Shown: positions 35,346 to 49,650 of the stretch, one piece after another | Position numbering within the stretch: position 1 is the first letter of the stretch | Layout of the letters: the number at the start of each line of letters is the position of its first letter | Origin: Cacajao melanocephalus | Taxonomy: Eukaryota; Chordata; Mammalia; Primates; Pitheciidae | Length of the DNA: 64,000 nt | Direction of reading: 5' to 3' | NCBI GenBank assembly: GCA_963573385.1 | Contig: CAUYLG010048364.1 | Location: forward strand, 1 to 64,000 | Program-made: the position numbers and the translations under genes | Notes under the pieces: model-generated | Told to the model about the DNA's origin: nothing | Database searches by the model: none | Seen by the model: the letters and a program-made list of their open reading frames with translations, nothing else

Positions 35346-37062
35346 AAGTAATTAAAAATTCACTAACTGGCTGAAGCAATAAATCACTCATGATGCCATA
35401 CATCGAAAACTTTGAGATATGCAGTTAAACCTTTGGTCTTGTGGTCCATCAGTACAATGCTTTTACCAGCTCTTCCCTTATGCTCCACTATCCTAATGGC
35501 ACTGGCTTTTGGACCTGATGAGACTTCTTACCATATTGTTGGATGGCTGTTGCAGAGGAGTAGCATAAGCTAGCTTTTCTCATTCTCCAGAATATTTTAT
35601 TTGAAATCAAAATATTTTTCTTATTTGCATCTAATTTTCTAAAAGGTATCCTGTATTAGTACAGGGCAGTTGGGAAAGCAAGTACCTTAATAGGGAAGTG
35701 AGATGGAGATGATTGGCTTTAAACTATCATGATTACTCTCCTGGGACTGAGCAAAACATTTTGTTGACAAAATCCTGGTTGTCTTAGAAAGGAAGAAAAA
35801 AAGACAATGTCCATCTCCTACTCTACCTTAATACACTTCTTGAAGGAGAGAAATTTCTCATTTTAATGGCAGAAATTCATGGTGTTCTAAAATGGAGTGT
35901 TTCAAAGCTTCCAGAAAGTTAAGTAGAATTGGGAAGCTGTGGCCTTATTTTACAATTATATTCATTATTCATTTTAAAAATGCGTAAAACTAAGAATATA
36001 TATGAAAAAGATCTATCCCCTTTCTCAAAGTTTGAAAAGTACTTCATACAATACATTACATACTTGTGTGAATCTACCAAGCAAACCAATTGCAAAAAAA
36101 ATCCCAAAGCAAGTTCCTCTTGCTATACCAGGAGTACATTTTCATAGCTGATTAGCAAAAAAAAGAGTCAGGCACCATGGAAATATGCAGAGCATTCCCC
36201 ATAAAACAAAAAATCCAAGAGAACAGAATAGAAATACCTGGTATTAAAAGTGTATCTTTTTATTTTAATCTGTGTGAATAAGTGGGTTAGCATTTGTCAT
36301 TAAAAAATATGTATCAGGCCATGTGCAATCATTCTTTAAGGATTTTCTGAAACTACATTCTAGTATATTATATTAAATGGGAGAATCTAATCATGCCAGG
36401 ATAAGAAACAATGCTAATGTCTCAGTAGTTTAGCAAAATAAAATTTTACTTCTCATGCATATGAATTCTGCATTAGCTCCAGGCAACTTTACAGGGCCTT
36501 TATGCTCTAAATGAATATTCACCATTAAAATCTGTTTCAAGCTTGTGGTATCTCTATATGAACTCATGGTGCCCAGATAGTGGTGGCACAGGAAGATAAC
36601 ATGAAAAAATGACCACCAGCACTTAAACACTTCTTCCCAGAAGTTTACAAACATCCAATCCATTGAAGCAAGTCACATGGCTTTGCTCGATTTCAAAAGG
36701 TTATTATGTGCACAAAAAAATGGAGAGCAGGGGAAAAAAAAAAACATGAAAAACAAAATCTTCGTGAACTTTAGTATTATCTAGAACATTTAATAAAAAA
36801 TATTATAAAATCACATTTCTGAAGTTTCTACAACTTCTTTTTCCATATGACACTATTGAGTTGAACCCAATATATGCCATATTTGGATGTGAAGCTATGC
36901 ATTAATTTAATTCAGTACACATTAATTCAATACTTTTTAAGGGCCAGCCAGTGGGAAATCATGTAGAGATTAACATCTCTGTAAAGTCTTGTTGTCCCAT
37001 TTTCCTAAATATTATTCATCTTTCAAGTGTCTTTTTGGGTCCCGTATACCTGAAGCACATAA
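35346..37062. other. Unassigned stretch
   Basis: About 1.7 kb. A short ttaattcaatactttttaag near 36920 hints at another L2 tail but is too brief to call. Chance frames at 35919-36147 and 36430-36663 have no domain. Confidence 0.4.
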
Positions 37063-37250
37063 TAGCACAATAATAAAAGTACAGATTCTGGATTCAGAAA
37101 AGCCTGGGTATGAATTCTAGAACTACTTATTAACTTACTAACTGAATCATGTTTTAAAACCTCTAAATTTGCTGGACTTCAATGTGAAGAATTATAGTAT
37201 CCACCTCACAAGATTGTTCTCAGGATTGAACAACATAAATAGAACCTTAG
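37063..37250 (+). mobile_element. MIR SINE remnant
   Basis: Blocks acagattctggattcag, gcctgggtatgaattctag and ccacctcacaagattgttct follow the sense MIR order. Confidence 0.8.
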
Positions 37251-38515
37251 AGACCGTATTTATTTAACATGTGCTTTCTTTCAGGTACTGTCTAAGAACA
37301 ATGCTGTAAGTACCAATGTCCAACAATTGTTAGCTACTATTTTCAATAAGATTATTTTTTATGATTTCCACTTACTCAGCAGGCCTGCTGCTACTGACTA
37401 CGAGCCAAAATCGTTTTCTTTTCTTATTGTCAGAATTCCAGAAATTGAAAATATGAAAAAAATAAGCTTGATAGATTCTGTCCTCACTACTTTTGTCATT
37501 TATAAACTAAGATATTGTTTCAAGATTAAAGTAAAATGCATGAAGCTTTTGTGAGACATCTGAAGTTGACCAGGTGATAAATGTTTGTGTGCAAATGTAT
37601 GGTGGGACTTCATCTACACAATAGTAACAACAGTTTTTTAGATGCTTATTCATAAACTACCTCATGGTTTTCAAATTGTGCTCAAGTTTTTGAATATTGT
37701 CTTTAAAATTTAGATAAAGTTGCTGAAAGATGAGAATCCTGTTTTGTTTATTATGTATCTTTCAGCACCATATAATAGGTGCACAAATATTTGACTAAGG
37801 ATTTAGTCTACGTACTAGTCAATAGCAGACTCTTCAGGGCTACTCTGTCAGTATGATCTCCCTACCATCAGGCTGTGCTGGCTCTGCAGGGCTACCTAAT
37901 ATCCTTAAAATCCATATTTAGTAAAATCTAGTAAAATAATTGATCTAGATAAGAATAATATTCTCTACAGCATTTCACTGGCTGATTCCAGCCAATTCCA
38001 GTTATCAATAGAGGAAGCCCCAAAGGCTGGAGAGAGTTCTGTGCTCCCAAGCTCAAAGAGGTCCCTGAACTAAACAGGAACTGAAAAACTTTACAACATC
38101 AAAAAAGGATATCAAACTACTTCAGGCTCTTTGTTTCTTGGATCTTGATTCAAATCTCAGAACAGAAGAAAAAAATGATATAGCAAGTGCTATTTGTACA
38201 TGCTGTAGCCAGGGAAAGTGAAATACTTGTTTTGTCCCAATAATCAATGATGATGAAGTGGTTAACCCATGGGGGGAAAAGTGAGAGTTCTGTTTAAAAG
38301 GCCAAATGAATGTGAGGCACCAAAAACCAGGCAATGTCTACCTCTGTCTGATGTGCTTTTAGATTTCTTCTCTTATAGCTATCAAACTAAAAGCATGTAT
38401 AAGAATTACCATTCTAACATAGTTGTTACTACTTTTAAAATAATTTTGCTATCTTTGCCTTGAACTCTCCAGAACTGCCATTATGGGTAAAATAATTACA
38501 TTTATTAATACCTCA
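37251..38515. other. Unassigned stretch
   Basis: No repeat family recognised. Frames at 37327-37554, 38122-38334 and 38269-38463 lack domains. Confidence 0.4.
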
Positions 38516-38547
38516 ATATCTCTAGTCTGTCTATAGACTAGAGATAT
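38516..38547. repeat. Perfect 13-bp inverted repeat with 6-nt loop
   Basis: Arms atatctctagtct (38516-38528) and agactagagatat (38535-38547) are exact reverse complements around gtctat. No T run follows, so I do not read it as a terminator or RNA gene. Confidence 0.95.
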
Positions 38548-39639
38548 ATTTATGTCACATAAATAACATTTTGGCCTTCATACACCAAGTCTGTGAGTAA
38601 GCTATTTCTTGATAATCTGTTCAGACACTAAAATGCATACTGACTTATAATCCCCTGCCATTCATCAGGATTTGAAACGAACACAATACCTTTTCAGTCA
38701 ACCTTTTCTTAACAGCAAAATCTAACTTCCTAATTTGAGAAGCATTTAAAAATTATACTAAAGGGGATAGAAATTTAAGTATGTGGAGAATGTGTGGATT
38801 CATTCAAATACAACAGGAATGTTTTCAAGCATATTTTAAACTTAATAAAGTTCCTATCCAAACTCAATAAAATCATTTATGACTATTAAGCTGAATGCTA
38901 ACATTATTGCTTCCACAAACAAATCCAGTTCAATTTAACAAAGAAACCTTACAGCAGGAGGGAAAAGGACTTATTGGGAAAATTTTAAATAGGTCAGTTT
39001 TACTGGAAAAATACTGAATAGAATAATCTGCTATTTCCCATTAGGAAAGAGAGTTTATGAATAGCCTAAATGGCTTTATGAAGGACAGAATATTCAGATT
39101 AATGTGTCTCCTTATACTTGCATAAGAAACTAGCAAATCTTCATATAAACAGACCCAACATAAAACATCTTTTACTGTCTCCACAAACCACAGGCATGTA
39201 ACTATTCACACTCAAAGCAGAGTCACTGAGAGCATTACTTCATATTTGCTTTACATTGAAAATGAACTGTTTTTGTGGCCTTGTTCATAAACATTGTTCC
39301 TATTAAACACACACATATACACTTAATATTTGGCAAGGTTAGTTTTTCTAATATATAAATGCAAAGTTAATAAAGAGCAAAATAACTTTTAATTTGTACT
39401 TTGTATATTTACTTATCTTTGCAAATTAAATATATCAAAAATTATTATGAAGACATAGGATATGGAACATTAATTGTCACCCCAAATCATACCGTGTAGT
39501 TAAATTCATTGCTTTTAATTCATTTCTCTGCAAATACTGGTGTACAATTTACATAGCTATCTAGCAATTCACATAACTAACATTTTGACCTTCATACAAA
39601 ACTACTTATTGACTTTCACACCAATTTCCAGTTCCTGAG
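38548..39639. other. Unassigned AT-rich stretch
   Basis: Nothing recognised in about 1.1 kb. Confidence 0.45.
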
Positions 39640-40510
39640 ATTATTACTCCTTTTTTTTCCAGTAATTCCCCTAGTTATCTCCTTATCACTGGGACTTTCT
39701 TTGCCCCATCCTCTATTCTCTTCTCAGTCTATATAGACTCTGTGACAGCTCTCACGTTGACCCTATAGAATGACCTTTACACCAGTCATTCTTATTTCCA
39801 TACCTCAAGAGTCAGCTACCTTGTAATATTTCCATGTGGGTACCCCCCAAACTCCTCTGGTCGCCACATATCCACAAAGAAGTCCTCATCTGCTTTCTCC
39901 ACCCCACCCTCATTTGCCACCAGCATCATCACCCAATCAGGAACTCAACTCATATTTTACCCCACATTCAATGAATTCATAACAAAGTCCATCCAACTCT
40001 ATCCTCCTAACACCTTTTGATCTCTTCTTCTACCCCATTTCCTTCCTCAAGGCCTCCTTCATTTAGGCATCATTGTCACTTTGAATACTGTCTTACTATG
40101 ATTAAAATCAATAAACAGCTCCCCAAAGCCTTTTAAAACCATTTGTGTTACTACAGTTGGCTCACAAGTTTTCCTCAAGATACACCCTACATGTACTTCT
40201 AGCCTACTCTCCAGAAGCAGCTCACTTCACGTAATGCGCATTGAGTCACTTGCTGATCCGCTACAAGGCAATTCTCTTCTATCTGTCTTCGTTTGCTCAT
40301 GCTGCCCTATCTTCATGAAAGGCCCTTCCCCCATCTTCTTTGCTAGACTAACTCTGACTCCTTCATTAAAAAGCAGGCTTATGTTATATTAGATATCCTC
40401 TAATTATGCATTTGTCTCTCTTGTCTTACTATAATTTTATGTCTTTGCTCTCATACCTTTGTTTTCAGCCCTTACCACAGCAATTAGTACGTAGTAAATA
40501 TGTTCTTTTA
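39640..40510 (+). mobile_element. L2 LINE remnant
   Basis: Long C/T-biased stretch whose blocks follow L2 order: taaacagctccccaaagcc (the ggctccccattgcc block), ccttcccccatcttctttgc, ctgactccttcattaaaaag, and a final cagcaattagtacgtagtaa corresponding to the cctggcacatagta end. It is strongly diverged and has no open frame. Confidence 0.7.
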
Positions 40511-41002
40511 ATGCTAAAAAATTCTACTTAAGTAGTCTGACAAGCAAATTGTTTCACCTTTCTTTGTAATGGTTTCTTTTCTGGTAAAATAAGGATATTT
40601 AATAATATCTGTCTTAAAGTGTCTTTGGGAGAAATAAACTCAGTTAATAGATATAAAGCATTTATAAACATACTTGATACAGAAGTAATAAATATATATT
40701 AAATATTATTAGATAATATTAATATTAAATCATTATCAATGGATTAATATTAAATCATTATTATTTCTTTGCTATTCCTATTCAGCCACTTCTCTGGAGT
40801 CATTCACTGAACATTTAGTGTGTTGTTTTCCTTGCAGCACCTCCAACACTCTCTATAAGGAAGTATTTCTTCCTTATAGCCATACTAAGCAACCTTAGCC
40901 TTTAGCAGCATCCCATGCTCTTTTCTAGCATCACTAACCACTTTCAACTTCCTTTCTACTCTCAACATACCGCTCATTTGAATAAACACTTCCACACTGT
41001 AG
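40511..41002. other. Possible MIR trace, otherwise unassigned
   Basis: About 40575-40700 reads ttctggtaaaataaggatat and atagatataaagcatttata, which may be a MIR 3' half. An imperfect 22-bp repeat, aatattaaatcattat, occurs at about 40721 and 40747. Confidence 0.35.
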
Positions 41003-41265
41003 CATAGATGCTAAGAAAGTAGCTTCTACAGCCAGACAGATTGCGTCTGAGTTCTGGTTTCTCCATTTTTAACTTGTTAATTAAAAAAAAAAGTTATTTA
41101 ATTCCTCTATGCCACAACTTTATTTATCAAATAGGGCTGAGAATAGTGTTTACCTCATAAGATCACCTTGGGATTAAATGAATTAGTAGTTTTTACTACT
41201 ACTAAGTTTACTTAGAATGTTACAGGAGAATAGTATGCTCTTAATAAATCGTAGTAGCAATACAT
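41003..41265 (+). mobile_element. MIR SINE remnant
   Basis: Sense order is visible: ctacagccagacagattgcg, gtttacctcataagatcacc, tgggattaaatgaatta, then gctcttaataaatcg. Confidence 0.82.
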
Positions 41266-41580
41266 CCATTCAAGTGGCACAGCCCACTCTATTAGGAAAC
41301 ATCATTCATTGCCTTATATACCTTTAGAATATGGTCATTTATGCCAAGCTGTGCTTTCAAAACTACAGCTTCAATAGAATATATACTTTTTGTCAGAACA
41401 TAAGACCTGCAAGGGATATGAGAAATACAACTTCCAAGGCCTTGTCTGACAAAGAAATAAGGGCACATATTTATTGATTAGTTTGTCTTCTTTAACTGAG
41501 TTATTTCATAAGCTTCTATACCAATCCTCAATGTCTGATATCTGAAGAGTGCTGGCAAATTTTATTTTACACAGAGAGAA
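41266..41580. other. Unassigned stretch
   Basis: Nothing recognised. Confidence 0.45.
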
Positions 41581-41712
41581 CACTGGCCTTCTGGCACATA
41601 CCAGACCATCATTTCACAAAGGAAAGCGCTAGCCTTCTGGTGGCCATCAAACAATCATAGGTAATGCTGGCCTTCTACTGGGCACCAGACCAATACAGCA
41701 CAAAGGGAGAAA
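41581..41712. repeat. Decayed three-unit direct repeat
   Basis: Three related units begin cactggccttctggcacata (41581), cgctagccttctggtggcca (41627) and gctggccttctactgggcac (41666). Each is followed by a ccagaccatca-like part. Units are about 39-46 bp. Confidence 0.75.
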
Positions 41713-41724
41713 GGCCAATAGAGG

Positions 41725-41965
41725 GAAGTAGTTAAAAGCCCAGAGACTGAAGCTGATGACCTGAGTTCAAGTCTAGGTTCTATCACTTCAGAGCCATCTG
41801 ATCAGGGACAACTTACCAAGTTCTCTGTGCCCCCATTTCTTCTTCAGACAGAGGATATTAGAAGTGTGAAACCAATAGCCTGTAGGAGTTAAAACAAATT
41901 AATATGAATAATAAATTAATACATATGAAGACTTTGAACAGCACTCTGCATGTAGTAGCAATATA
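41725..41965 (+). mobile_element. MIR SINE remnant
   Basis: Starts agtagttaaaagcccagaga and continues with gacctgagttcaagtctagg and cttaccaagttctctgtgcc, in sense MIR order. Confidence 0.87.
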
Positions 41966-43748
41966 CATTTTCTTTGCTATTATTGCAAACACATACAGCT
42001 AGATGAACATTACTAAAATTTATTTATTACTTTAATGTCACCACTGTATATCTTGCACTAAAATTCAAAATACCTCCTACCTTTCTTGAAGAACCATAGG
42101 AAACTAGGAACCAATGCTCTTTCTGTTCTAAATAATTTTAAAATAAGTCTTATCATATTCATTCCTTATAAAAATGAAGATTAGTTTTACCTAGGTAGTT
42201 CATCTGCCTTAAAATTCTGTAAGGCAGGAAGTCATTTATCAAGGCAGTAGTACCAGAAATATAATCACCACGAAGCTAATGAAGCTTAAATTTCTGAACC
42301 CTTCAATTTTACAGGCTCCTCTGAAATATGGGAGAGTTTAAAAATACATTCACTGAGTACCCTCTTTTTTAATTTCAAGAGTTGTATATTTTATATTCTT
42401 TTTTAAAAATAAATATACCAAATTATGTAAGGTGCATATCCCAGAAAACATGGATTTATTCTTAGATAATATTGACATCACTGGCATATCCATACACAAG
42501 TGGGATAGGAAAAACTTCTATGGCAGTGATCCCCCCAACATTGGGAATATGGGAAGATTCTAATTTTTCGTTTTGAAGCCACAGCTACCATTTCAAGAAA
42601 ATTCTTATCCCGGGACCTCAGATGCAACCTCATCACCCTGACATAATCACAAACCTTGTATTTTGTGCATTGTTTTCCTGCAGCCTGTCGGTTTGACAGA
42701 CCAATTGTAGATGTACTTTGGGACAACTGCATTGTAGTTTTTTTTGTGCATCCTGCCACCGATAGCCTACTATAGCTGCTATTACCTTGTTTTCATGAGG
42801 ATTTTAGAGTCCTCGGATAAGTACTTGTCCCTACAGGCATTTTCACAAGGCAGTATTAATCCTGAAGCCAAGAGTTACATTTTACACAAGCATGTGCAGA
42901 CACACACATACACAGACAATTCACTGCATTTTCCATTGCCTTCCTTTGTATTCTTTGTACTACGTAGAAAAATATCCATCTACCCAAGATATTTGTATTA
43001 CTACTTCTGACACTGACACTACAATCTTTGAGCTGTTAAAGACACCCATCACGAAACATTCTATGCATTTGCAATGAAAAGTAAGAGAATTATTAGTCCA
43101 CAAGCTGTTATGTATTAAATTGGAGCTAGACTTGTTTTCTTCTTGCTTGTATCAGGCAAAGAAAACTCAGAACCAGATGTAGGCTACTATTGCACTGTAA
43201 AATATTATTCTCTTCTTGTTATTACTCAGATACTGTCGATCACACAATTGAAACAATCTTGCATCTGTAAAATTTGCTCCAGGGAAACATCAGCAATTAC
43301 ATTACTGTGAAAGGTATTGGAAGACTGTTGTGGTTAGCCGCTGGATCCTGTTCAGTTGGTTATGTACTTAGATTCTACAGGTCTCACAGAGAAAGTTTTT
43401 ATTGCTGAATAAAAAACAAGGAATATGTCATAACATAAGAAACAGAGGAGAAGGAGAATCTTCTTGACTGAAAATTCTATTTCCTTAATGCTAGCCTATA
43501 GGCAATGTTATCATATGGAATCAATCCCTGAAACTTCACCTTGCTCTTATAGAGCATTTCATCATTGTTGATCTGAATGTTGTTACAGGGTTTCTCCAAA
43601 CTCAAGCAGCCTCAAGTTAGGACACACATTACTATCAACGTACCAAGAATGGTCTGTAAACCAATTATTTCCATGGTTCTGCTTAATCTAAAGAATTAGA
43701 GTCAAGAAATATTTTTAGAAGTAAATTTTCCCATATATTAATATTCAT
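41966..43748. other. Unassigned stretch
   Basis: About 1.8 kb. A pyrimidine tract ending ttttcctgcag at about 42684 looks like a splice acceptor in isolation. No open exon, donor or domain goes with it. Frames at 42478-42759 and 42744-43077 are unsupported. Confidence 0.4.
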
Positions 43749-44191
43749 TGTAATGGTTATTTTTAAGTGTCAACTTGACTGAGCCACAGCTAACCCAGAT
43801 ATTTGGTCAAGCATTATTATTGGCATATTTGATGATGGTGTTTCTGGATGAGATTAACATTTGAATCAGTAGGCTGAATAAAGCAGACTGCCTTCCTTAA
43901 TGTAAGTGGTCCTCATTCAGTCAGCTGAGGTCCTAAAGAGAAAAAAAAACGCTGACTTTCCCTCTGGTAAGAAGGAATTCCTCCTGCCTGATTGCCTTAA
44001 ACTGGAATATCAGTTCTTGCCTGCCTTTGGACTCAAACTGAAATATCAGCTTTTTCTGAGTCTCAAGCCTGTTGGCATTTGAACTGTAACTACACCATTG
44101 GCTCTCCTGGATCTCCAGCTAGCTGAATGAAGATCTTGGGTCTTTTCAGCTTCCACAACTACATCAGCTAATTCCATGAAATAAATCTCAT

Positions 44192-44249
<58 letters not shown>

Positions 44250-44281
44250 TGAATTCTGTTTCTCTGGTGAACCCTAATACA
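43749..44281 (+). mobile_element. LTR-like element, copy 2
   Basis: Starts tgtaatggttatttttaag and ends gaaccctaataca, with the same TG...CA ends as the copy at 32312. Shared blocks include gagattaacatttgaatcag and a 3' tail with ttctgtttctctggtgaac. A poly(A)-like aataaa is at about 44180. A microsatellite has expanded just after it. Confidence 0.78.
44192..44248. repeat. (CATA)n(CA)n microsatellite inside the LTR-like element
   Basis: Three to four cata units are followed by a CA run of about 45 bases. The antisense frame here starts with a C/V repeat and is an artefact. Confidence 0.96.
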
Positions 44282-44699
44282 CTCATATTTTAATAATTAT
44301 CAGATTTACTAGTATTCCTTGTAACAAAAGAAACCTTCTAGACATAGAAAGAGAGAGACTAATGGGATAGAGCAGGATGATCAAGCTTATCTAATTTCCT
44401 TTGTATGCTCCCTCAGACTGTCTATTTTAGGTCTAAATATCTAGAAGCCTCATTGCTGCTACATGCATGCTTTACCATGGTGGCCCCTTGGGATTGCTAG
44501 CGATACATCTTTGTAACTTCAAAGAGCCAAGTACACACTTAAGTTTGAGGATTTCTGATCTGGGGGGTTAAAGGTGTCCTTTACATATTAAAACACCATA
44601 AAACAGTGACTTGCCTTTAAAATTTTAATCAAATTTTTCCTCTCATTTGAAGAACATTTTTACAATTAAAAAACTGTACCTCTACATAAGTCATATGCC
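44282..44699. other. Unassigned stretch
   Basis: Nothing recognised. Confidence 0.45.
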
Positions 44700-44936
44700 T
44701 GGGTATATGATGTATGTATATATAATGCATAAATATTTTACATATATTTATTTAAATATATATTACACTGATATATTTAAATGCATTTATGACAGATAAA
44801 ATATCAAATTTTATTGTTTATATTATATAATTCTATATTATATATTACTTATATTATTAATATATAATGTATATTATTAACATATATTATGTAGTATATT
44901 TTATATTACTAATGTACTCTGTCAATATATGAATAT
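44700..44936. repeat. TA-rich low-complexity sequence, left flank of the L1
   Basis: Dense tatata and attatta motifs up to the L1 5' end. Similar sequence resumes directly after the L1 3' end at 51839. Confidence 0.85.
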
Positions 44937-45860
44937 GACCACTTTCCCCAGGGCCTGAGATTTGGCCAACCCAACTGACTCCATCACAACCAACACCCAC
45001 CCACATTGGCCCACAGGTGGAGCCCCCTGCTTACATGAAGCAACAGTGCTACCACATTGAAGAACAAGGGAGATACAAAGCTACCCATAGCAGGCTGAGT
45101 GATGAGGTTCTGCCCTGAAAATATTCCCACAGAAAGTCACAAAACCATTTCCCATGGCTCTCAATCACATTGTAGTCTGGAGAGAGAATACAGTGTGTGT
45201 CTGAACCAGAAATCATGAGCCCCTGGAACAGGGATGAGATAGAGAAACATATCAAATTCCTGCCTGTCTAGGATGAAGGGCCAGTGCAGCTCACCTCCAC
45301 CTCTGCCCCTGCCCCTCCCCAACACAGAGACCTTCATCAGGGCTGGTGCCTGCACTCACCACTGGGGTATTCATGAGCAGGCTAGGGGTTCTAGCTCTCC
45401 CCAGCTGTGTCTCCTCACCCCTGTAGAACAGGAAGATCAGGGCACCAACTACTCCACTGTGTCACCAATCACCAGAAACCAAAAGAGTACTTTATAATAA
45501 ACAAAGATGAGGTACATACACATCTGCTGGTCTCACAGATGGCTTTTACCCATAATCACCATATCCTGGCCTGTACATTGAATTGTAATACAAAACTTGA
45601 CAAAAGTGTATAGGGCTATAGAAGCAAAGCCAAAAATCTCTACCCAATGTACTCTACAGTCACATCCTCTTGGGAGAGAGGGAAGGGAAAGAAAAATAAC
45701 TCCTATAATATTAAAATAATTACAAAACTTAGAAGTGCCAGCCTCTCAAGATGAGAAGGAATCAGCATAAGAATTCTTGACACCACAAAAAAATCTGCAT
45801 GTTGTGACGCCACCAGAGAATCACACTAGCGCTTTAGCAATGGTCCTAAACAAAATGGAA

Positions 45861-46745
45861 ACTGAGAAATTACAGACAAAGAATTCAAAGCATGGATGAT
45901 GACAAGGAAGCTCAGAGAGATCCAAGGCAAAGTTGAAAATCAGTGTAAAGAAACTACTAAAGCAATCCATGAAATGAACAAAGAGATAAACATTTTTTAA
46001 AAGTCAATCAAAACTACTGGAATTAAAAAACTCATTTAAAGAATTTCAAAATACAATTGAAAGCTTTATCAATAGACTAGACCAAGCAGAAGAAAGAATT
46101 CCAAAGACTAGTCATCTGAACTAACCAAATCAAACAAACATAAAAAATAATAATTAAAAAAATAAACAGTCTTCAAGAAAATGAGATTACGTAAAGCAAC
46201 CAAACCTATACTTTTTGGAATTCCTGAGGAAGAGGGAGAATGCAAAAACGTGGGAAACATATTTGAGGAAATAATTCAAGAAGAAGTCCTAATCTTGCTA
46301 GAGATATAGAAATCTAGGTAAAAGAAATCCAAAGTACATGGGTGAGTTAATATGCAAGATGAACATCAGTAAGGCATATATTAAGGTATATATATAGTCA
46401 CCAGATTGCCCAAGATCAAGGAAAAAAAAACAACAAAATACAAAAAAACTTTAAAGGCTGCTAGAGAAAAGGATCAGATTACTTAAAATGGAAACAACTT
46501 CAGGCTGAGAGTAGACTTCTCAGGAATAACCTTCCAAGCCAGAAGAAACCGAGAGCCTATTTTCAGCATTCCTAAAAAGAAAACAAATTCAACCGAGAAT
46601 TTAGTGTCTCATCAAACTAAGCTTCATAAGCAAAGAAGAAATAAAATATTTTCCAGATAAATAATTGTTAAGGAAATCCATTACAATTAGGCCAGTTCTA
46701 CAAGAGATCCTTAAGGGAGTTATAAACATGGAAATGAAAGAATGA
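45861..46745 (+). pseudogene. L1 ORF1 remnant
   Basis: ORF1 encodes the L1 RNA-binding trimer protein. Here only traces remain: a lysine/glutamate-rich stretch at 45890-46120 and the peptide FGIPEEEGE encoded at about 46214-46240, which matches the conserved block of older L1 ORF1. Many in-frame stops (for example around 46305-46325) and no usable start make it non-coding. No frame longer than 60 codons covers it. Confidence 0.75.
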
Positions 46746-47816
46746 CAACTACCTCTACAAAAACACTCTTAAGTACATAACCCACATACCCAAAAAAGCA
46801 ACTATACAATCTAGAATATAAAACAACCAGCTAACAACATCGTGATGTGATCAGAATCCCACATATCAATATTAACCTTTAATATAAATGGTCTATAAAA
46901 CTCACTTAATAGACACAGAATGGAAAGTTAAATAAAACAACAGTAACTAACCATCTGCTATATTCATGGAACCCTTCTCACAATAAATGACACCCATACG
47001 CTCAAATTAAGTGTTGGAGAAATATCTATCACACACAGGGAGAACAAAAAAGAGTAGGTGTCGCTATCTGTATATCAGATAAGATGAACTTTAAACTGAC
47101 AACAGTAAAAAAGGACAAAGAAGGATATTATGTAATGATAAAGAATTCAATTCACAAGAAGACTTAACTATCCTAATATATACGCCCAACATGAGAGCAC
47201 CCAGAATCGTAAAACGAAAAGACTTAAACAGTAATACAATAAGAGTAGAGAACTTTAACATATCACTAACAGTTTTAGCTAGATCATCAGGGCAGAAAGT
47301 TAACAAAGAAATTCTGGACTTAAAATTGACATTTGACCAATCAGACCTAATAGACATCTGTAGAACACCCCACCCAATAACCACAAAATATACATTCGTA
47401 TCATCTGTACATGGAACATGCTCTACAATCAACCACATGCTCAGACACAAAGCAAGTCTCAGCAAATTTTAAAACACTGAAATTATACCAAGCATACTCT
47501 CAGACAACAGTGGAATAAAAACATCAGTTAATACCAAGAAAATCTCTCAAATCCACACAATTACATGAAAATTAAGCAACTTGCTTTTGAAGGACTTTTG
47601 CATACACAATGAAATTGAGGCAACAATCAAAAAAATTATTTGAATCAAATTAAACAAAGATGCAACACACCAAAATATCTGGGATGCAGCAAAAGCAGTG
47701 TTAAGAGGAAAGTTATAGCATTACACGCCTAAAGAAGTTAAAAAGATCTGAGATTAGGATTGTGGAATCATACCTAGAGGAACTAGAGACACAAGAAAAA
47801 GTGAACTTCAAAGCTA

Positions 47817-48170
<354 letters not shown>

Positions 48171-49305
48171 CTAATATAATTGAGACCCAAAATCCAAAGA
48201 TCAACAAAACCAGAAGTTGGTGTTCTGAAAGGATAAATAAGATAAATAGACCACTGGTGAGATTAGTAAAGGAAAAAAAGAGAAAATTCAAATAAAGTCA
48301 ATCAGAAAAGTAAAAGGTGACATTACAAGGGATATGACAAATATATAAAAGATCTTCAGAGACTGTGATGAACTCATCTATGCAAACAAACTAGAAAATC
48401 TCAAGAAAAAGTACAAATTGCCGAAAACAGAACCACCCAAGGTTGATTAAAGAAGAAATTGAAATCCTGAATAGACCAATAAGTAGTTCCAAAATAGAAT
48501 CAATAATGAAAAACCTACCAACCAAAAACAACAACAACAACAAAAGCCTTGGACCAAATGGATTAACAGCTGAATTCTGTCAGATGTATGAAGAAGAGCT
48601 AGTACCAATGCTATTAAAACAATTCCAGTAAATCAAAGAGGAGGGACTCTTTCCTAAGTCATTTTATGAAGCCAGCATCATTCTGATATCAAAACCTGGC
48701 AAAGACACTATAAAGAAAACTTCAGGCCAACGCCTCTGATGAACATAGATGCCAAAATCCTCAACAACATATAAGTAAACCAAATTTAATAGCATATTGG
48801 AAAGTCAACTAATTATGATCAAATAGACTTCATTCCTGAAATGAAGGTTGGTTCAAAATATGCACATCAATAAGTATGATTCACCATATAAATAGAATTA
48901 AAAGCCAAAACCCATGATAATACTAATAGATGCAGAAAAAGCTTTCAATAAAATTCAACATCTCTTCATGATAAAAACCCTCAACAAACCAGTCATCAAA
49001 GGAACAAATTCACACATCTACAGCCAACATCATACTGAATGGGAAAAGCTAGAAACCTTCCCCCTTGAAATATGGACAAGACAAAGTGCCCCCTCTTACC
49101 ACTCCCAATCAACATAGTAATAGAAGCTCTAGCCAGAGCAATCAGGAAAGGGAAAGAAATGAAAGGCAACTAAGCAGGAAGAGAAGAAGACAAACTCTGT
49201 TTACTGATAACATAATTCTATATCTAGAAAGCCCCAAAGACTCCATCTAAGGCCTCCTAGAGCTGATAAATGACTTCAGTAAAGTTTTACGGTAAAAAAA
49301 ATTGA

Positions 49306-49650
<345 letters not shown>

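Noticed and set aside
42660..42700. Splice-acceptor-like pyrimidine tract and cag
   Set aside because: Such motifs are frequent by chance, and no donor, open exon or conserved peptide accompanies it.
45270..45500. GC-richer frames at 45.3 kb as a coding gene
   Set aside because: They lie in the 5' UTR-like part of the old L1, which is GC-rich in this family.
47091..47465. 124-codon minus-strand frame
   Set aside because: It is the exact antisense of the L1 endonuclease region, which explains the absence of stops.
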